Below are positions 26,336-33,458 of a stretch of DNA of 64,000 bases, one piece after another. Position 1 is the stretch's first letter; the number at the start of each line of letters is the position of its first letter. Source of the DNA: Bacteroidales bacterium (GTDB taxonomy: Bacteria; Bacteroidota; Bacteroidia; Bacteroidales; UBA932); the NCBI GenBank assembly GCA_017620335.1, contig JAFZQO010000053.1, positions 1 to 64,000 of the forward strand, read 5' to 3'. The notes under the pieces were generated by a model. The model did no database searches, was not told the origin of the DNA, and saw only the letters and a program-made list of their open reading frames with translations. The position numbers and the translations under genes were made by a program.

Positions 26336-27319
26336 ATGACTACAGGAAACGTCCGTCCCGCCGACATGGAGCGTATCACCACTCCCGCCTTGGCGAAAAA
26401 ATACATCGAAGAACAGATTCAGGAACTGCGCGCCCAGATCGGCGACAAGAAGGTGTTGCTGGCCCTGTCGGGCGGTGTCGACTCCTCCGTCGTGGCGGCC
26501 CTGCTCATCAAGGCCGTCGGACAGCAGCTGGTCTCCGTCCACGTCAACCACGGCCTCCTCAGGAAGGGCGAGCCCGAGCAGGTGGTCCGCGTGTTCCGTG
26601 ACGAACTCCATTCGAACCTGATCTATGTCGATGCCGTGGACCGCTTCCTCGACAAGCTTGCCGGCGTGGCCGATCCCGAGCAGAAGCGCAAGATCATAGG
26701 CGCTGAATTCATCCGCGTATTCGAAGAGGAAGCCCGTAAACTGGACGGCATCAGCTTCCTGGCCCAGGGCACCATATACCCGGACATCATCGAATCCGGC
26801 CCCGTCAAGTCACACCACAACGTCGGCGGCCTGCCCGAAGACCTCCAGTTCGAGCTAGTGGAGCCCATCAAGCTCCTTTTCAAGGACGAAGTCCGCGTAG
26901 TAGGCAAGGAGCTTGGACTTCCTGACAGCATGGTCTTCCGCCAGCCGTTCCCCGGCCCCGGCCTGGGCGTCCGCTGCACGGGTGCGATCACGCGCGACAG
27001 GCTTGAAGCCCTTCGCGAGAGCGACGCCATCCTGCGCGAGGAATTCGCAAAGAACGGCCTGGAAGGCAAGGTATGGCAATATTTCACGATCGTTCCCGAC
27101 TATAAGTCCACGGGCGTGAAGGACAACAAGCGCAGCTGGGACTGGCCGGTCATCATCCGTGCCGTCAACACCCGCGACGCCATGACCGCCACCATCGAGG
27201 AGATTCCTTACGAACTTCTGCACAAGATTACGAAGCGCATCGTTACGGAGGTCCCGGGCGTCAACCGCGTCCTCTACGACCTCACCCCGAAGCCGACCGG
27301 CACGATAGAGTGGGAGTAA
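26336..27319 (+). CDS. GMP synthase, ATP-pyrophosphatase subunit only
   Basis: This 327-residue protein covers the ATP-PPase and dimerisation domains of GMP synthase, which aminate XMP. It has the PP-loop LALSGGVDSSV (about residues 43-53), VNHGLLRKGE, LAQGTIYPDIIESG, HHNVGGLP, RQPFPGPGLGVR and a C-terminal KPTGTIEWE. The N-terminal glutaminase (class I amidotransferase) domain of ordinary GuaA is entirely absent. The enzyme must use free ammonia or a separate glutaminase subunit, and none is encoded in this window. It sits directly behind guaB, so its role in GMP synthesis is secure. Confidence 0.92.
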   Translation: MTTGNVRPADMERITTPALAKKYIEEQIQELRAQIGDKKVLLALSGGVDSSVVAALLIKAVGQQLVSVHVNHGLLRKGEPEQVVRVFRDELHSNLIYVDAVDRFLDKLAGVADPEQKRKIIGAEFIRVFEEEARKLDGISFLAQGTIYPDIIESGPVKSHHNVGGLPEDLQFELVEPIKLLFKDEVRVVGKELGLPDSMVFRQPFPGPGLGVRCTGAITRDRLEALRESDAILREEFAKNGLEGKVWQYFTIVPDYKSTGVKDNKRSWDWPVIIRAVNTRDAMTATIEEIPYELLHKITKRIVTEVPGVNRVLYDLTPKPTGTIEWE

Positions 27320-27320
27320 A

Positions 27321-27803
27321 ATGAATTCCTTCCGCATAGGTCAGGGATATGACGTCCACCGCATTGCGGAGGGACTGCCCATGTGGCTGTGCGGGGTGCG
27401 CATCGAAAGCCCGGAGGGCTTCGTGGCGCACTCCGACGGCGATGTCGCCATACACGCGCTCTGCGACGCCCTGCTGGGCGCGCTGGCGCTGGGCGACATC
27501 GGCCATCACTTCCCCGACTCGTCGGACGAATTCAAAGGCATTGATTCCAAGATACTTCTCTCCAGGGTGATGGATATGGTCCGCGGCAAGGGATACTCCG
27601 TCGGCAACGTCGACATCACCATCGCCCTGCAGGCACCGAAGATAGGCGGCTGCGTGCCCGCGATGCGGGCGACGCTCGCCGTCCTGCTCGGCGTCCCCGA
27701 AGACTGCGTTAGCGTAAAGGCCACGACAACCGAACGCCTCGGCTTCGTGGGCCGGGGCGAAGGCTGCGAAGTCTGGGCCGTCTGCCTGCTGCAGCGAATC
27801 TGA
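27321..27803 (+). CDS. ispF: 2-C-methyl-D-erythritol 2,4-cyclodiphosphate synthase
   Basis: This 160-residue enzyme of the non-mevalonate isoprenoid pathway is full length. It has GYDVHR at the start for the metal site (Asp, His), AHSDGDVAIHALCDALLGA, GDIGHHFPD and the C-terminal TTTERLGFVGRGEG. It begins one base after the preceding stop codon. The grouping with guaBA is co-transcription without an obvious shared pathway. Confidence 0.96.
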   Translation: MNSFRIGQGYDVHRIAEGLPMWLCGVRIESPEGFVAHSDGDVAIHALCDALLGALALGDIGHHFPDSSDEFKGIDSKILLSRVMDMVRGKGYSVGNVDITIALQAPKIGGCVPAMRATLAVLLGVPEDCVSVKATTTERLGFVGRGEGCEVWAVCLLQRI

Positions 27804-27809
27804 AAAAAA

Positions 27810-27839
27810 AAGACCCTGCGGACTTCTCCGCAGGGTCTT
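27810..27839. terminator. Intrinsic terminator between ispF and the 3-keto-glycoside hydrolase gene
   Basis: A 13-bp perfect stem (27810-27822 with 27827-27839, loop CTTC) lies between convergent genes. On the minus strand it is followed by eight or more T residues, a textbook terminator for the minus-strand gene. It may also stop the plus-strand operon. Confidence 0.85.
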
Positions 27840-27844
27840 GTCAT

Positions 27845-28690
27845 TTAATCCATCAGCTTTATGCGGATGTTGCGGTACCATACGTCGTCTCCGTGGTCCT
27901 GCATGCCGATGTAGCCCTCGTGGGCGTCACCGCCGCAGTTGTTGAGGAGCTCGAAAGCGAGGGGCCATGCCGTCTCGCTGAACTTGCTGGCCTGCAGCAT
28001 GTCTGTCCACTGCTGGGTCCAGAGATGGTACTCGAGCACCTTGACGTCGTTCTGGAAATGCACGACGGTACCCTTGTACACCAGGATCTTGGCCTTGTTC
28101 CATTCACCGTAGGGGTTCTGGTTCTGCGGGACGGCCGGAATCATGTCATAGAGTGAGGCGGACTGGCGGTTGCCGTCGACGCCGAGCATGGCGTCCGGGT
28201 GGTTGGCATTGTCAAGAACCTGATACTCAGGGCATGAGATATAGATGGGCTCGTAGCGGTCGTTGCCGTTCTCGTCCATGGTCGTCACTTCCTTGGCCAG
28301 ATAGAAGATACCGGAATTGCCTCCCTTCGAAACCTTCCACTCGAGCTCCAAGGTGAAATTCTTGAACTGGTGCGCGAATATGACGTCGCCGCCCTCTGCT
28401 GTCTGGCCTTCGCCGGTGCCGGAGCCGCTGAACTTGAGGCATCCTTCCTCGATGCTCCAGCGGCCGGGCAGGCCGGCCTTGCCGTAACCGCGCCAGCCCT
28501 TGGTGGACGAGCCGTCGAAGAGGACGATATAGCCTTCGTCGTCAACGGGGAAATCAGCGAGGTCCACCTGGGCGGCCTCTACGACCTTGTATTCAGGGAC
28601 GGCCGAAACGGCCTTCTTGCCTTTGTTCCCGCAGGATACTGCGAGCAGTGTCAGTGCAGCCGCAGCTGCGATAATAAGGATCCTTTTCAT
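27845..28690 (-). CDS. DUF1080 lipoprotein (3-keto-glycoside hydrolase family)
   Basis: This 281-residue lipoprotein (lipobox LAVSC, Cys20) has the DUF1080 fold: YIVLFDGSSTKGWRGYG, the jelly-roll strands FTLELEWKVSKGGNSGIFY and the C-terminal GYIGMQDHGDDVWYRNIRIK. Members hydrolyse glycosides whose sugar has been oxidised at C3. The next gene upstream, 21 bases away, encodes an NAD-dependent oxidoreductase of the type that makes 3-keto sugars. The pair therefore probably forms an oxidise-then-cleave route for glycosides in the periplasm. The actual glycoside is unknown. Confidence 0.88.
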   Translation of the reverse strand: MKRILIIAAAAALTLLAVSCGNKGKKAVSAVPEYKVVEAAQVDLADFPVDDEGYIVLFDGSSTKGWRGYGKAGLPGRWSIEEGCLKFSGSGTGEGQTAEGGDVIFAHQFKNFTLELEWKVSKGGNSGIFYLAKEVTTMDENGNDRYEPIYISCPEYQVLDNANHPDAMLGVDGNRQSASLYDMIPAVPQNQNPYGEWNKAKILVYKGTVVHFQNDVKVLEYHLWTQQWTDMLQASKFSETAWPLAFELLNNCGGDAHEGYIGMQDHGDDVWYRNIRIKLMD

Positions 28691-28711
28691 CTATAGTTTG
28701 TGTTTTCGGGA

Positions 28712-30193
28712 TTATACTGGCATTTCGGGCAGTTTCCAGCCCTCGCGATATACGGGTTTGATGAGGCTCTCGGCGAACTCGTTGGCATCCACGGGATCAG
28801 TGTATACATTCTCGAAAGTGGGGTGACCGTCCGTGATGGAGAAGCCGTCGTGGATCATCGTGCGTATGGTCGCACCCTTGGGAATGTTGGTGAAACGCAT
28901 GTTCTCGCCGTCCCATTCCAGCTCCTGGTTCAGGCCCTGGAGACGCACCGCGAGCACGCCCATGGCGACCATTTCGTTGAACGGGCCGGCTTCCGCGAAG
29001 TCGGAGGCGCTGGGAGTGCGGTAGGCGGGATCCTCCTTGCAGGCACGGATCCAGTCCTGCTGGTGGTTGGTCTTGATCTCGCGCAGGACGTGCGGGACCT
29101 CGGGGTTGCGGCCTGAGAGGAGATAGGGATTGACTCCGTAGCAACCGCAGATAAGGGTGTCCTTCGTTCCGTAGAAGATGAGTGCACCGCCGGAGTCGTT
29201 GAGGCTCTTGCCGGCGGCCAGGCCCTCGGGACGGTCGGGCAGAATGCCGCCGTCGAACCAGTTGACGACCACCTCGGGCATCGCCACCTTGGGCATGTTG
29301 TCGCGGGCGGGGAAGACGAAGCGGATCTTCTGCGCATTGGGGCAGGAGTCGGTCAGGAGGGCGGTGGAACTGCCCTGCACCTTAGTGGGATAACCCAGCT
29401 TGAGGGCCTTGAATGCCGGATGGAGGATATGGCAGGCCATGTCACCCAGGGCACCGGTACCGAAGTCCCACCAGCCGCGGAAATTCCACGGGGTATAGAT
29501 GGAGTTGTAGGGGCGGAAGGGGGCGGGGCCGATGAAGGCGTCCCAGTTCATGGTCTTGGGAACCTTCTCCACCACGGTGGGACGCTCAAGGCCCTGGGGC
29601 CAGATCGGGCGGTCGGTGAAGGCGTCCACGCGGGTGATCTCACCTATCTCGCCGTTCCATATCCATTCGCAGATCTTGCGGACGCCTTCGTTGGAGGCGC
29701 CCTGGTTGCCCATCTGGGTGGCCACCTTATACTTGGCGGCAAGTTTGGTAAGAAGCCGCGATTCGTACACGGTGCGGGTAAGGGGTTTCTCGACATAGAC
29801 GTGCTTGCCGGCCATTATCGCCTCGGCGGCGATGATGGCGTGGGTGTGGTCAGCCGTGGCGACGATGACGGCGTCGGCCTCCGGAAGCAGTTCCTTGAAC
29901 ATCACCCGGTAGTCGTCGTACTTCTTGGCCTGGGGGTAGGTCTTGAACACATGGTCGGCGTACTTCCAGTCCACGTCGCAGAGGCCGATGATCTCCTCGG
30001 TCTTGGCGACCTCGGAGAGGACGGCCGCGCCGCGGCCGCCGATGCCGACGGCCAGGACCTTGAGCTTGCGGTCCAGCGGAGGAGGAGGGACGTCCTGTCC
30101 CTTGGCAAGAATGGATTTAGGCGCCACCGAAAGGCCGACTGCGGCCACGGCTCCCGCCTTGAGGAAAGATCTTCTTGACAGTTCTTTTGACAT
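28712..30193 (-). CDS. Tat-exported Gfo/Idh/MocA-family oxidoreductase
   Basis: This 493-residue protein starts with a twin-arginine signal (RRSFLKAGAVAAVGLSV), so it is exported folded, with its cofactor. The Rossmann segment KVLAVGIGGRGAAVL is followed by VIVATADHTHAIIA, KHVYVEKPLTRT and THMGNQGA-like stretches (here ATQMGNQGAS) typical of periplasmic sugar oxidoreductases. Partnered with the DUF1080 gene downstream, it may oxidise a glycosyl residue at C3. The cofactor is probably tightly bound NAD(H). The gene is divergent from the ECF sigma gene at 30.3 kb. Confidence 0.88.
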   Translation of the reverse strand: MSKELSRRSFLKAGAVAAVGLSVAPKSILAKGQDVPPPPLDRKLKVLAVGIGGRGAAVLSEVAKTEEIIGLCDVDWKYADHVFKTYPQAKKYDDYRVMFKELLPEADAVIVATADHTHAIIAAEAIMAGKHVYVEKPLTRTVYESRLLTKLAAKYKVATQMGNQGASNEGVRKICEWIWNGEIGEITRVDAFTDRPIWPQGLERPTVVEKVPKTMNWDAFIGPAPFRPYNSIYTPWNFRGWWDFGTGALGDMACHILHPAFKALKLGYPTKVQGSSTALLTDSCPNAQKIRFVFPARDNMPKVAMPEVVVNWFDGGILPDRPEGLAAGKSLNDSGGALIFYGTKDTLICGCYGVNPYLLSGRNPEVPHVLREIKTNHQQDWIRACKEDPAYRTPSASDFAEAGPFNEMVAMGVLAVRLQGLNQELEWDGENMRFTNIPKGATIRTMIHDGFSITDGHPTFENVYTDPVDANEFAESLIKPVYREGWKLPEMPV

Positions 30194-30270
30194 AGTTCAG
30201 TGTATTTGATTATATGGATTAGCGTTATTGTGAGCAATTTAGGAAAAATACGCGAAGAACACAAATTATT

Positions 30271-30286
30271 TGCGCCCCCGGGCGCA
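30271..30286. promoter_or_regulatory. Inverted repeat upstream of the ECF sigma gene
   Basis: TGCGCCC (30271-30277), a 2-base spacer and GGGCGCA (30280-30286) form a perfect 7-bp inverted repeat. It lies 22 bases before the -7 box of the sigma gene, in the divergent region with the oxidoreductase gene. It could be an operator. Confidence 0.35.
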
Positions 30287-30307
30287 GGATTTCCGGGCAG
30301 GAGGAGT

Positions 30308-30315
30308 TATATTTG
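30308..30315 (+). promoter_or_regulatory. -7 box of the first ECF sigma gene
   Basis: TATATTTG is a perfect TANNTTTG box and is only 3 bases before the ATG at 30319, predicting a leaderless mRNA. There is no housekeeping -33 TTTG at 19-21 bases, which would allow recognition by another sigma factor. Confidence 0.5.
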
Positions 30316-30318
30316 TGC

Positions 30319-30873
30319 ATGAACGAAACAGACCTGGTCAGGCGTTGCGCGCAAGGAGACCTCAAAGCACGCGAGGAGCTATACAATGTATTTAGTCCCC
30401 GCATACTGGCTCTGTGCCTTCGCTACGCTCAGGACCGGAGTTCCGCAGAAGACCTGATGCACGATGCGTTCATCAAGATCTTCAAGGTCATACGCAAGTT
30501 CAGGTGGGAGAGGCAGGGGTCGCTGTATTCGTGGATGGCCCGGGTGACGCTGAACCTGTGTTTCGACAGCGTGAAGAAACGGAGGAAACTCGCCGCGATG
30601 CTCGCGGACAGCGGAGGGCTGGAACGGATACCGGAGGAGCCGCCGGACTATGAAGAGGCCGCGGCGATCCCGGCCGAAAGGCTCCGGAAGATGGTGGAAG
30701 AGCTGCCGGAAGGCTACCGGACCGTATTCAAGCTGCACTGCCTGGAAGGGCTTTCGCACAAGGAGATAGCCTCGCTGCTCGGCATAAAGGAAAACAGCGC
30801 GTCATCTAACCTGGCAAGGGCCAGGATCATATTGTCGAACAAGATCAAAGCATACTGGGATGAAGACCGATAA
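30319..30873 (+). CDS. ECF RNA polymerase sigma factor (pair A)
   Basis: This 184-residue ECF sigma factor has region 2 (FSPRILALCLRYAQDRSSAEDLMHDAFIKIF split over residues ~27-57) and region 4 (ELPEGYRTVFKLHCLEGLSHKEIASLLG). They are joined by an acidic linker. The start is the Met of MNETDLVRRCAQGD. It overlaps by 14 bases the next gene, which encodes a dual-membrane anti-sigma-like protein. The two are therefore translationally coupled, the normal arrangement for sigma and anti-sigma. Confidence 0.93.
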   Translation: MNETDLVRRCAQGDLKAREELYNVFSPRILALCLRYAQDRSSAEDLMHDAFIKIFKVIRKFRWERQGSLYSWMARVTLNLCFDSVKKRRKLAAMLADSGGLERIPEEPPDYEEAAAIPAERLRKMVEELPEGYRTVFKLHCLEGLSHKEIASLLGIKENSASSNLARARIILSNKIKAYWDEDR

Positions 30874-32044
30874 CCATAACGACTGGGCCGACGCCTTCCG
30901 GGAGAGTTTCCCGGAGGAGGTGAGGCCTGAGGCAGGCGGCTGGGAGACCGTCGCCGGCCGGATGCGGCGGGCCGCGGCTCGGCGCCGTGCCGTCGTCGCG
31001 GCTGCGGTCCTCGCCCTGCCCGTCGCCGCCGGCATCCTCTTCCTCCCCTCCCGCCCCGACACTAACGATAACGGAATCGCCGTTGTCGAGACCCCTGCAC
31101 CCGCTGCCCTTACGCCCGGCTCCGACCCGGAATCCGCCTCATCCAACCTCATTGCCGAAGTCTCGTCTACGATGGAAGAAGATTCCTTCGTCGGGCTCCG
31201 CCCTCCTCGGAATGACAACAAAGGGACTCCATCTCGGAATGTCATTCCGAGCGAAGTATCTGTCATTCCGAGCGAAGCGAAGGAATCCATCCCCCCAGCA
31301 CTGGCTCCAACAAACACCGATACTGTCAAGCACGTTCATGAGGCAGCCATGCCAAGCGATAACACGGCATCCCTCATTCAAGGCGATCTGCCCGAACTCT
31401 TCGAGGAAGACGCGGAAGAGCCGGCGCGCGCGCGCCGCCTGGCCGTAGGCATCGGCGGCGGCGCCACCGCCGGCGGCACCCCCACGACCGTCACCACGAC
31501 CACATTGGCCTCCGGCTTCATGACCAAGGCTCCGATGGCAACCGCATCCAACAACTTCTTCAACAACACCTCAGGCACCATCCTCCAGCACAGGTACGTC
31601 CATGACCTCCCCGTCAGCCTCGGCCTCTCAGCACGCTACGGCATCACCGACCGCCTCTGGCTGGAAAGCGGCCTGGAGTTCACCAGGATGCACTCCCGCC
31701 TCGAAGACCTCAACACCGTCATGCTCTTCGCAGGCATCCCCCTGAGGGTTGACTACACCCTATTCTCCTCCAGGTCCTTCGAGGCCTACGCCGGCATCGG
31801 CGGCAAGGCCGAGAAATGCCTCAAGGCCACCCTCGGCGGCATGAAGGTCTCTGAACCCAAGCTGCAATGGTCCGCCTCCGCGCTGGCGGGCGCCCAGATG
31901 CGGCTTACAGGAAACGCCTGGCTTTTCCTCCAGCCGGACCTCACCTACTATTTCACGAAGACCTCCCTTCTGTCATACCGCACGGAAAACCGCCTGGGCC
32001 TCACCTTCCATGCCGGTCTGCGCTTCGACATAACAAGACATTAG
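30860..32044 (+). CDS. Dual membrane-spanning anti-sigma-like protein with C-terminal beta-barrel (pair A)
   Basis: This 394-residue protein has a short cytoplasmic start (DWADAFRESFPEEVRPEAGG, the candidate sigma-binding part), then one membrane helix (about residues 44-62). A long low-complexity linker (63-200) and a C-terminal outer-membrane beta-barrel of about 190 residues follow, with alternating aromatic strands such as LWLESGLEFTRM and WLFLQPDLTYYF. This is the architecture of the dual membrane-spanning anti-sigma factors (Dma) reported in Bacteroides thetaiotaomicron. Residues 108-143 (DSFVGLRPPRNDN to VIPSEAKES) are encoded by a dispersed palindromic repeat. Functional assignment rests on architecture and position. 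Confidence 0.82.
   Translation: MKTDNHNDWADAFRESFPEEVRPEAGGWETVAGRMRRAAARRRAVVAAAVLALPVAAGILFLPSRPDTNDNGIAVVETPAPAALTPGSDPESASSNLIAEVSSTMEEDSFVGLRPPRNDNKGTPSRNVIPSEVSVIPSEAKESIPPALAPTNTDTVKHVHEAAMPSDNTASLIQGDLPELFEEDAEEPARARRLAVGIGGGATAGGTPTTVTTTTLASGFMTKAPMATASNNFFNNTSGTILQHRYVHDLPVSLGLSARYGITDRLWLESGLEFTRMHSRLEDLNTVMLFAGIPLRVDYTLFSSRSFEAYAGIGGKAEKCLKATLGGMKVSEPKLQWSASALAGAQMRLTGNAWLFLQPDLTYYFTKTSLLSYRTENRLGLTFHAGLRFDITRH
31181..31288. repeat. Dispersed palindromic repeat inside the coding linker of pair A
   Basis: The element contains the arm GATTCCTTCG...CTCGGAATGACA (31181-31216) and two copies of the opposite arm beginning TGTCATTCCGAGCG (31240-31256 partial, 31261-31288 full, ending in GAAGGAATCC). 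The copies can pair with each other. CTCGGAATG/CATTCCGAG at 31233-31251 is a perfect local palindrome. The same sequence occurs between genes at 33430-33457 and in another gene at 58010-58170. The reading frame stays open through it. Confidence 0.9.
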
Positions 32045-32047
32045 CCT

Positions 32048-32767
32048 ATGAAGAAGATCGGTCTGATACTGCTCTCAGCGTTGATGCTCGCCGGATGCAT
32101 GAAGGACTTCGGCGAAGACATCACTGTCATTGACAACCATTGGGCGGAGGTCGCCCAGGGTGATGAAGACGAACCCATCGTGTTCCCTTCCGAGGTCTTC
32201 CCTGAGACCTGGGTACATGTCGGCGACCTCGAAACCCGTTTCCGGATCTGCAATGTCCCCACCGGCATCCTTGGCATGAAGAAGACCCGTGCCCTGGGGC
32301 AGTCCATCCTCCATTATCCGATGAACTACCTCATCCTCACCTACAATTATTACGACGTTCCCGTCAAGATGGTTTATGAGCGCAGCAACCTTCACCGCGA
32401 ACTGGCCGTCAGGCCGGACGCAGCGGAAGAACTTATAAGGATCTTCGACGAGACCAGGATCGACATCAGCATAAACAACTCGACCGGCTACAGTGACATC
32501 ACCCTTCAGGACGAGTTGTTCCTGGAGCTTTTCCTCGGTACCGGGCTGGTCCCGGGCCTGGACACAGGCACGAACAAGGGGAAACTCAAGGCCATAGTGG
32601 AAAGGAAAAAAGATGAACGCCTCGCCAACAAAGAGACGTTCTCCGACCTGGCCCTCATCCCGCTGGCCTACATGAACGAAAGGCTCGGTCTCGGGCTCAA
32701 GTTCGACAACGACATAGTCAACACCATGCACTCATTCACCATGGGCGACAAATTGTTCGGAAAATAA
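32048..32767 (+). CDS. Lipoprotein of unknown function
   Basis: This 239-residue protein has a lipoprotein signal (LMLAGC, Cys17). The mature part is mixed alpha/beta without motifs I recognise. It lacks repeats and has an acidic N-terminal segment (VAQGDEDEPIVF). It begins 3 bases after the stop of the dual-membrane anti-sigma gene, so it belongs to the same operon. It may be part of the envelope process the sigma factor controls, which is inference. Confidence 0.75.
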   Translation: MKKIGLILLSALMLAGCMKDFGEDITVIDNHWAEVAQGDEDEPIVFPSEVFPETWVHVGDLETRFRICNVPTGILGMKKTRALGQSILHYPMNYLILTYNYYDVPVKMVYERSNLHRELAVRPDAAEELIRIFDETRIDISINNSTGYSDITLQDELFLELFLGTGLVPGLDTGTNKGKLKAIVERKKDERLANKETFSDLALIPLAYMNERLGLGLKFDNDIVNTMHSFTMGDKLFGK

Positions 32768-32784
32768 TCATTATCTTTACAGTC

Positions 32785-33279
32785 ATGAGAAGAAAAGCGT
32801 TCTTATTCCCAATACTTTGCCTGGCGTTCCTTACGATGGCATCATGTTCCAAGGACTCACTTCAGAGCGTGTCCGGAGACCTGCCTTTCACCGTGACCAC
32901 GCCAGAAACCAAAGTGTCCATAGACAACACGGACCAGGACATCATCTACGTACACTTCATTTCCCCTTCCGACATCGACGGCTGCGTCTTTTTCTGCTTA
33001 AATTTCAAGGGTCTGGATCCCGCGCTCTTTTTCTATCTCAAGGAGAAAAGCATGAAAGCCGGAGCAGAGCCGGAGATAGAAAGGCTTGATTTCGGGATTT
33101 TCTATTCCAGCGATTCACGCAATTATTCTTCTGTGATACAGAAAGGACATATCTACGTAAAAGAGCGGGAGCGGGACAGGATCGTCCTGCGTTTCAAGAA
33201 CGTATGCTTCAAGATCGGCGCCGGAGAGTTTATATACAACGGCGATGTCACCTTCCCCCGCCACAGTGGAGAGTACTAG
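32785..33279 (+). CDS. Small lipoprotein of unknown function
   Basis: This 164-residue protein has a lipoprotein signal (FLTMASC, Cys21). The mature domain is predicted to be beta-rich (TDQDIIYVHFISPSDIDGC, RIVLRFKNVCFKIGAGEFIY). No family is recognised. It starts 17 bases after the preceding lipoprotein gene and is the last gene of the sigma operon, followed by a strong hairpin. Confidence 0.72.
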   Translation: MRRKAFLFPILCLAFLTMASCSKDSLQSVSGDLPFTVTTPETKVSIDNTDQDIIYVHFISPSDIDGCVFFCLNFKGLDPALFFYLKEKSMKAGAEPEIERLDFGIFYSSDSRNYSSVIQKGHIYVKERERDRIVLRFKNVCFKIGAGEFIYNGDVTFPRHSGEY

Positions 33280-33281
33280 AT

Positions 33282-33318
33282 GGAAAATGGCGCAGGCATT
33301 TGACCTGCGCCATTTTCC
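33282..33318. terminator. Terminator hairpin between the lipoprotein operon and tRNA-Pro
   Basis: A perfect 15-bp stem (33282-33296 with 33304-33318, loop CATTTGA) lies between a plus-strand operon and the convergent tRNA gene. There is no long T run on either side beyond the TTTT within the stem. It could act in both directions. Confidence 0.65.
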
Positions 33319-33321
33319 GTG

Positions 33322-33395
33322 TCGGGGTGATGTGACTCGAACACACGACCCTCTGGTCCCAAACCAGATGCGCTAGCCAACTGCGCCACACCCCG
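33322..33395 (-). tRNA. tRNA-Pro (anticodon TGG)
   Basis: The minus strand folds into a complete cloverleaf of about 74 bases. The acceptor stem is CGGGGTG/CACCCCG, the D stem GCGC/GCGC, and the anticodon stem TCTGG/CCAGA with loop TTTGGGA (anticodon TGG). The T arm has the loop TTCGAGT. The CCA end is not encoded. A TATATTTG box lies just upstream at 33410-33417. Confidence 0.95.
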
Positions 33396-33409
33396 GTTTT
33401 TTCGGATTG

Positions 33410-33417
33410 CAAATATA
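33410..33417 (-). promoter_or_regulatory. -7 box of the tRNA-Pro gene
   Basis: TATATTTG on the minus strand matches TANNTTTG and lies 14 bases before the tRNA 5' end. The region where a -33 box would be is occupied by the dispersed repeat at 33430-33457. Confidence 0.5.
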
Positions 33418-33429
33418 CGGAAAAAGAAC

Positions 33430-33457
33430 GGATTCCTTCGCTTCGCTCGGAATGACA
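33430..33457. repeat. Intergenic copy of the dispersed repeat
   Basis: This reads GGATTCCTTCG followed by CTTCGCTCGGAATGACA, one complete arm of the element also found inside two anti-sigma-like genes. It ends 1 base before the stop codon of the lolD-like gene. It lies between that gene and the tRNA promoter, showing that the element exists outside coding sequence. Confidence 0.9.
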
Positions 33458-33458
33458 T

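Noticed and set aside
33137-33180. A second tRNA or small RNA next to the lipoprotein gene.
   Set aside because: No cloverleaf or hairpin with a promoter could be formed. The sequence is the continuous reading frame of the lipoprotein.
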